Positions 46,680-52,534 of a stretch of DNA of 52,534 nucleotides are shown here, piece by piece. Position numbers and translations under genes: made by a program. The DNA is from Helochares maculicollis (Eukaryota; Arthropoda; Insecta; Coleoptera; Hydrophilidae). Numbering within the stretch: position 1 is the stretch's first letter; the number at the start of each line of letters is the position of its first letter. A model generated the notes under the pieces. It did not search any database. It was not told where the DNA came from and was given only the letters and a program-made list of their open reading frames with translations. The stretch is from NCBI GenBank assembly GCA_033557835.1, contig JAWQRO010000144.1, positions 1 to 52,534 of the forward strand, in the 5' to 3' direction.

Positions 46680-47495
46680 AAATAAGCACAAAAAGTAATA
46701 CTTTAACTCTTTTACCACATCAGAGCTGTAGTAAAGTTTTCATTAATTGCACAAATTATATTTTGCTGTGTACAAGCAAATGCCTACTGTTCCCAATTGC
46801 AAGCATTTTAGAGATTGTATGATTTTTAATCATAAGTAAAACGATCTTGCAGCATTATATTTATGCAACATATTTGACTCACTAAAGATTTGCAATGTAA
46901 TTATGCAATCTTTAATATAATACGATTTCTACTAGTCATTGAAGTAACTATATCATGAATTGCCCTTTCTGACGTTTTCAAACTAGTTTAGGCATAACAT
47001 TGCCTAGACCATTTCCGCAATACAAAGCTACTTCATTTAATTTTAGTTTCTATGAAGGTTTTTAAGAGTATACATCGATTTTGTTAATATGTATTTTGTT
47101 TTCGTATTGAATGATTAATTTTTAAATTGTTTTATTTGTGTAGTTTGTACTGAACTGTCGTTCCAATGCAGTATAGTGATATTTTTATGGAAATTATCAT
47201 GCAATGCAGACTAGCGATTTAGAATTGTGTGGAAATCAAAATGAGGGAGCAAGTTATGTGTCTGATAACTCTATTATTGTCAGTGCTGTGAAATAAAAGT
47301 AAAATTGGTTTTCCACTAGTAGTGTCATACGATATGATTTTTTTATAAGGAATGTACTCACTACTGTCCCAATATGCTTACTGTTAATTCGGGAAGTTAC
47401 TGCACAAATTATATTCTAGTTTTTAATTGTGCTTGTTTTGCAAATTTGTTGATCAAATATCATTTTTTATTTTTAAATAAATCAATAAATATTAG
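46680..47495. other. Intergenic, no gene seen
   Basis: AT-rich sequence downstream of RpS2 with no supported exon or RNA gene. Confidence 0.45.
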
Positions 47496-47990
47496 TCAAT
47501 AATGTTTGAACATCATTAATTTAATGAAAATAGGTAGCTTATGGATAAATTTAAAAAGCAATTTATGGCTGGATGTAATGTGCTTATCAATATTATCAAC
47601 CTGTTTACCAAACGTTGCAATCAAATTGATGGAATATAGGGAAACAGCATTTTCAAACGGCTTACGCTGATGTAGAGTAAGAAGGACAGCCATATCTATT
47701 ACGTGCAAGATGGGGTGAAATGCAGTTACAACAGATAGTTCAGATAAGTGGCGTTGGCATCGGCAGTTGCACATTTCAAATTCAAATATGAAAACGGAAC
47801 TACGCTTGTGCGCGCCTTTTAATTTCATTGGTTGTAAGTAATATTTACTTGTCAGATGAATTACAACGTTGCCAAATCTGATAGCTTTTTGAACATAAAG
47901 CAGCAAATTTGAACTGGTAGACATTACGATTTCATTTCTTAAATTTAATTTTATTATATTATATATTATAATATTATAAGTAGTCATCAT
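47496..47990 (-). CDS. Open frame of 164 codons, unknown, doubtful
   Basis: A true ATG-to-stop frame of 164 codons in AT-rich DNA, longer than most chance frames here. The product is hydrophobic in patches (LLLYVQKAIRFGNVVIHL, HVIDMAVLLTLHQ) with a CNCRC cluster, and begins in low-complexity YNIIIYNII encoded by an ATATTATAAT run. I see no family motif, no splice sites that would extend it, and codon use is that of the surrounding DNA. It may be chance or a decayed element. Confidence 0.2.
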   Translation of the reverse strand: MMTTYNIIIYNIIKLNLRNEIVMSTSSNLLLYVQKAIRFGNVVIHLTSKYYLQPMKLKGAHKRSSVFIFEFEMCNCRCQRHLSELSVVTAFHPILHVIDMAVLLTLHQRKPFENAVSLYSINLIATFGKQVDNIDKHITSSHKLLFKFIHKLPIFIKLMMFKHY

Positions 47991-49489
47991 ATTTCAAGGT
48001 TTTTACGTCTAATTATTTCCTAAACTTATAATTAATATTTATCTAATGTTCTAACTGATATTGTTATACAATGCACAAATTATCAATAAAATTAAAAATG
48101 AAACATATCTTGGGACCACTAAATGCATAAAAAATGTGTCATTTGAAATCATATTAGGAACGAAAGGCATTGGCGCTAAACCTTAGTGAATCGAAAACAA
48201 GATAAAAAAATATTGTACGCCAACAGTTAGCACCTTGTTAATAATTATTATAAGGTATATATTAGCAATAAACAAATAGCCACGACAAGTTGTTTGTTAC
48301 TTTGCCTTAAAAGCTATTAAAGGAGTAATACTTTACTGTCATTAGACTTGCAAATAGTTGTTTTCGATGGTGGCTGTGCTTTTTAAATACGTACATTTCT
48401 ATACAACAAAGCTGGCTTATAAACACAAGAAACGGGACCTGAAATCCTTATAGGTCTAGCATAATATGTTTATTGGTTAAAAATGTATTTTCCTTTGCTA
48501 TGCACTAAATAATAATGATTATTACTGATTACTTTCGCATACAAATGGGAAAAGATATAATTCGTACAAATACTTGAGCAAGGTAGTTATAAGACTTTGA
48601 TTTATTTCCAAAACAAAGATTTTGTTTTGCTTGTATTCAATTTTCTTGATTATAAATTGCACAGTAGTTGGTGAGTCTTAGGTTGCCTAGTCGCTGGACT
48701 CTACATTCGACAACAGCGCGTATGTTTACATCTAATTTAGGCAACCCAAAGCCTAGCCTCGAACACAGACTGTTAAATATCAAGTCGCTGAATGGTATTA
48801 ATTAAGGTAAATGTTAATTTATTTATAGTATTTAACAGTAGGTATTTTATAAATCATTAGGAATTGCATGTGAAAACTGACTGACGACGCGAATAAATCC
48901 TGAATTACCTATTGTTTGGAGAGGTTACGCCACTCTAGAGATTGAAAAAATAAGCTTTTGTATCCTGTTTTTCAAGAAAAATATAAAATAAATCGACTTT
49001 ACATATGTAGAAGCTTATTGTACATACGACTACTGATTATAAAACATTTTATTAAAAACTATTTAAAAATAACAGCTATGCAACGTTCCTCGGAGGACTA
49101 CTATTGTAAATTGAAGTATAATGAGTCACTAAATTTTTTTACAGTTAGGTCTTTTTCAATAAATTGAGTTTTAATGGAATTGCACACTTTTAAAGTGAAA
49201 AATCTGAAGTCTCTCCTTTCAGGGACCCAGTATCGATATATGTATTACAAAATCCATGTTTAGTGGCAAAACAAATTTAAAATTTTCATACTTTACGTAT
49301 GCATCAACGCTTATATTCAACAGTACAATAAGTTAATTAAGGGTATTAAATTTTTCTTTCCAGTACAATCATAAACTGCAATTGTTAATATAACTAAATA
49401 GACTGCGTACACCATTTACTTAAAATAGTAAAAATATACCTTGAAGTAGCCTCTCATATTGATCGCTTGTATAAACCTTTGGACCAATT
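47991..49489. other. Intergenic, no gene seen
   Basis: AT-rich. One small inverted pair (AGGTTGCCTA near 48680 and TAGGCAACCC near 48738) was seen. No exon or RNA gene supported. Confidence 0.4.
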
Positions 49490-49620
49490 TGAAAGTGTAA
49501 ATTCATAACTAAAATATGGGTTCAATTTGACTAAATTCAAAACTTAAATAGCAATGTTATGCAGGTAAAGTCCCATTTGCAGTTTTCAAATTTTTAATTT
49601 GCTTTAGCTAATTTACAATG
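49490..49620 (+). repeat. Interspersed repeat C, partial copy
   Basis: AAATTCATAACTAAAATATGGG, TTATGCAGGTAAAGTCCCATTTGC and AGTTTTCAAATTT match the first 130 bases of the copy at 23.74 kb; the rest of the repeat is absent. Confidence 0.6.
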
Positions 49621-49760
49621 TTTGGGAGATAATTATGTGTCAGCTGCCTTTCAATAATCTATGTTAGAATATATAACTATAATTATTGCTTTATAAAATG
49701 TCTTATTTAGTGTTTGATATATACTGATATTTTCTAAATATTATTTGTGAAATTGTAAGG

Positions 49761-50087
49761 ATGGAGCAATCTGACAAGAGCTGCTTTCTTATTGAGGCTC
49801 AAGCCAAATTAGCGGAGTTGCACAGGATCTATGCAAAAACAGTGGATTGTTACACCAAAGAAAAAATTGAGAAAAGAATAAAGGCCCTACAACAAAACGT
49901 CAACACAGAGGAATATCCTACTAATTTTGAAATACCAGATTTGAACGTGCCTGTTCCAAATGACGTAACCGAACTTTGTGATTTCCAAAGTAAACTAGTT
50001 GAGGACATGAAAAAACAAATAAAAATCTTGAAGATCTTAAATCTTAAACAAAATTGCCCCATATCAACACTCGCTAATGCGCTCTAA
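49761..50087 (+). CDS. Small 108-residue protein, helical, unknown
   Basis: A single uninterrupted frame from ATG (AAGGATGG context) to TAA, with AATAAA at 50144, 57 bases beyond the stop. Residues 7-46 look like a coiled coil (IEAQAKLAELHRIY, YTKEKIEKRIKALQQNV). A Pro/acidic linker (NFEIPDLNVPVPNDVTE) follows, then a second helix (FQSKLVEDMKKQIKILKIL). No signal peptide or membrane helix. Base composition is more coding-like than the flanks. The shape suits a subunit of a small helical complex, but I do not recognise the family. It may be a single-exon gene or the last exon of a longer one. Confidence 0.6.
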   Translation: MEQSDKSCFLIEAQAKLAELHRIYAKTVDCYTKEKIEKRIKALQQNVNTEEYPTNFEIPDLNVPVPNDVTELCDFQSKLVEDMKKQIKILKILNLKQNCPISTLANAL

Positions 50088-50309
50088 GTTTTAAGTTTTA
50101 GTTTGTAATCTGAGAAATTTAATTGTAAAATTTTTACTTTGAAAATAAAAAATTTGTCAAATATTAGTTCTAACTCTTCAAATTATTTCCTATTTTGCAC
50201 ATAATACACGATTGTAAAAATTACCCATTCAATAAATTAAACAGAAGGTAAGTTTTATACATCTAAATAAATTACCATCTGCATGACCCACTGGTTTTTA
50301 GATTAAACA

Positions 50310-50563
50310 ATGTCCTACTGCCGCTGGAACCATCTCAAGAAAATTACTCCAGTTATCCATTCTAATTTGCAAATGTTGGAAAGGACATTAGACCTTATCA
50401 ACGAGTAAGTATAGTGGCATTTTTACACTTAGAACCAAAAAATTTTTTTCTAATTCATAGTTAATTTTGATACCCGAGGACTAAATGATGTCCTAGAAAC
50501 TTACTTTTTTCTAGGAGCCATGCCTTCCTCTTATTAGCTTGCCTATCATTCTTTATTGTCTAA
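50310..50563 (+). CDS. Candidate spliced 47-residue tail-anchored micropeptide
   Basis: ATG 50310 opens an exon (50302-50404) that ends at the donor GA|GTAAGT. A second exon starts after TTTTTTCTAG at 50515 and closes at TAA 50561-50563. The join gives 47 residues: a basic N-terminus (MSYCRWNHLKKITPVI), a helical middle (LQMLERTLDLINE) and a hydrophobic C-terminus (AFLLLACLSFFIV) that would act as a tail anchor. A 54-base leader intron (50248-50301: GAAG|GTAAGT to GGTTTTTAG) lies just upstream, and AATAAA at 50592 lies 29 bases after the stop. Everything needed for a tiny gene is present, but the protein family is unknown to me. Confidence 0.5.
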
Positions 50564-50708
50564 CTAAATGAAATAATAATATCAATAACTGAATAAATTC
50601 AGTGCAATACCTTCAGAAACGTCAAAGTATATATAATAAATAAAAAACTCATTTACAAAAATTGTTCTCTTTTTGCAATTTAAATAACATTTATTCTATA
50701 ATATTACA

Positions 50709-52444
50709 TTAAGTTTCTTCAGTCAAAATAGTTTCCAGCCTGCTACATAAATGATGCCTGTCGTGAGATTTCCCAGATCTAAGATCGCATAAAACGTACA
50801 GCTTGCATTTGGTGTCGCAGTTTGGTTTTGTTGGACTATCTCTGTAGTAGAACCTAAAAATGACAAAAATGATCAATCTTACCTCGCGCAATAAGCAAAC
50901 ATACTTGTAGAACAATTCGAAAAGTGATGGATCCTTGACCATGCGATCAATGAGATGATCCCATTCTTTAGGTCTCAAGCTTTTTAGCCCGTATGACTTC
51001 CTCGCCGAGTATAACATAAACCAAGAGGGTGACTCCCCTTCCGTTCCATTGTTAGCTGCTTCCAAATCCAAAACCCAAGTTTCATGATCAATGACTTCTC
51101 GAGTGGTCTCGTTGTGATCACCATCGACGTAGTAAATCCTATAAGCTGGGTTATTGTTTTCAAAAGTTGTAATGGAAGGCCCTATGTACGCCACCGAAGT
51201 AGGCCTGCTGTGCTTTGCAGTGTCGTAGAAAACTGCAAATTCATCTTGATGGGTATGGCCAAAGAATTGAGCCTTCACTGTTTGTTCATATCGACTTATG
51301 ATCTCGTAGTAATTTTTGGACCAGACTTTCATGCAATCCGATTGCCCTGGGGGGATGTGCCCTGAAAATATTGTTACTTATTTGACTGCAATTTCGATTT
51401 TTTCTATTCATTTGATGCCCATTTCAAAACAATCCTTATGTATAATAAGGGCGTTTCGCTATAATCTTCTAATATCTCAGATGGATTATCTAATGGGTGA
51501 CTTGACAACAATATTATCGACAGATTGGCCAAAGATGCTATCATCAGACTTACCAATAATGTGCACCTTCTCCCCATTATTTTCAGACTCTTGCAGTTGA
51601 TAGATTAACCAGTGTAATTCGCTGGCAGGATCAGTACTGTTGACGTAGAGCCACCAGCTGTAGGTATGACAATAATTCATATTCATTGAAATTAGCCTGA
51701 AACCTGGTCGTAACAAAACAGAATAAAAACCCCCATGGAGGATGGAGTTCTTGCTGGAATCTGGCAACCATTTGGCCCAATCCTTAGCAAGTTCAGTGTA
51801 TAACCAATCGATGGCATGGTCAGGTTTTTGCATCCATGGAGGCGGAAAATTTCCAGCTGGTATTCCTTCGTGATTGCCAAGAGCGGGGAAAATGGGAGTA
51901 TCAGGAAATGCATCGTACAGCATAGCCAAAGTGTCTTTCAGATTTTCTAAACTTTCTCCTTTGCTTTGGTTCCAAATATCATGCGGAGGAAGATCCCCAG
52001 TCCAGATGATGTAGTCAATATCGGGATGGTGCTTCTTCATGTCTTCAAAAGCATTTTCAACTAAGATTTTGGGAGCGTCGCATTTTTCGTAACTACCCCA
52101 TCTGAAATCAGCTGGTTAATATATAATGTTAGAAGCAAATATTTGAAGGACTTACTTTCCTGCTTTTGCTATAGGAATCGATGTATTTTCCAATGGGGTG
52201 CTGTCGATTCTACAACAAATTGGCTCCTCACAATTAGCGATTGTGCCTTCTAAATACTTGGGATCATAATGCGTGTCAGAAATTTGTAAAACTTTGAAAA
52301 TTGGGTGTTCTTTTTCCTTGGGCAGAGGCTCAGTTTTTAAGGCTGGTTTGTCAATTGGCGGGAAGCTGACTTCCCATTCATGCAGCGGATTTGGGACGTT
52401 CCCGCAACTTTCTCCAATTAACAGTGCGCAGATCTCTGAGTTTC
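50709..52444 (-). CDS. Acid sphingomyelinase (SMPD1-like), C-terminal part
   Basis: Four exons on minus: 52444-52156, 52101-51554, 51361-50905 and 50853-50709 (478 residues; the N-terminal exons lie beyond the window). The enzyme hydrolyses sphingomyelin to ceramide and phosphocholine in the lysosome or outside the cell. It is a calcineurin-like metallophosphoesterase with two zinc ions. Metal and catalytic motifs are all present: SDTHYD (52270s), GDLPPHDIW (about 51980-52005), GNHE (51867-51878), HIIGHIPPG (split by an intron inside the Gly codon) and GHTHQDEF (51249-51260). Saposin-linked Cys (EEPICCRID, KWGSYEKCDAP) and the C-terminal Cys set (PNCDTKCKLYVLCDL, HHLC) are kept. No defect seen. 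Orthology to a particular SMPD1 paralogue is not resolved, because beetles and flies have several. Confidence 0.95.
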
Positions 52445-52534
52445 CTGTAAATGTTTTCTTTTATAGCATTTCAAAATCTAGTCTCTTAAGTCCAGACTGC
52501 TACTGTACAAGTGCATCTTGTATTATATAAATAT
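52445..52534 (-). other. Partial intron of the sphingomyelinase gene
   Basis: The acceptor AACATTTACAG on minus ends at 52445. The rest of the window is intron; the upstream exon carrying the first base of the split codon lies outside. Confidence 0.6.

Noticed and set aside
48675..48750. Hairpin from AGGTTGCCTA / TAGGCAACCC
   Set aside because: Ten-base arms with a loop of about 50 bases are expected by chance at this scale.
1..52534. tRNA or rRNA genes
   Set aside because: No B-box-like GGTTCGANTCC with matching acceptor stem, and no rRNA core words, were seen on either strand.

Overview
This is nuclear DNA from an insect, probably a beetle (the order is an inference). The evidence is AT-rich intergenic sequence, small GT-AG introns, several mariner (DD34D) transposon fossils, a decayed non-LTR retrotransposon, and coding exons that read as insect orthologues of conserved animal genes. 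The window is gene-poor on its left half and gene-richer on its right.

Layout. 0.2-2.3 kb: minus-strand non-LTR element remnant with endonuclease, linker and RT pieces. 3.9-8.9 kb: one mariner family (a solo end fragment, copy 1 on minus, copy 2 on plus). 9.8-11.8 kb: three units of an interspersed repeat with a Mos1-like mariner fossil between two of them. 12.8-20.2 kb: a plus-strand gene for a secreted cysteine-containing protein, with a possible promoter and leader exon 3.9 kb upstream of the ATG. A 19-20 bp minisatellite (14.5-14.9 kb) lies inside that putative intron. 20.5-21.2 kb: a convergent minus-strand two-exon gene for a small single-pass membrane protein. 22.1-23.3 kb: mariner copy 3. 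23.7-26.9 kb: interspersed repeat, then a degenerate repetitive block containing a strong 58-bp-arm hairpin.

27.4-36.5 kb: the largest gene, a complete minus-strand orthologue of YLPM1/ZAP3. I assembled it from eight coding exons (1828 codons plus stop, all phases consistent). It carries two different low-complexity expansions, and a separate 140-residue cysteine-rich gene sits in its last intron on the same strand. 37.8-38.7 kb: an internally deleted mariner with perfect terminal repeats and TA target duplication. 41.2-41.6 kb: inverted copy of the interspersed repeat. 41.8-45.0 kb: a GC-rich block of diverged ~1.15-kb repeat units, each carrying a CTCF-like motif at the same place.

45.6-46.7 kb: ribosomal protein S2 (RpS2) on plus, with a leader intron ending one base before the ATG. 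49.8-50.6 kb: two compact plus-strand small-protein genes of unknown function; the second is a spliced 47-residue candidate tail-anchored micropeptide. 50.7-52.4 kb: the C-terminal four exons of an acid sphingomyelinase on minus, running off the right edge.

The genes do not form a pathway: pre-mRNA/nuclear regulation (YLPM1), translation (RpS2), lysosomal or secreted lipid hydrolysis (sphingomyelinase) and insect-specific secreted or membrane proteins are simply neighbours. The least ordinary items are the CTCF-motif repeat block, the nested cysteine-rich gene, the 47-residue spliced micropeptide and the long hairpin. No CRISPR array, operon, rRNA or tRNA was seen.
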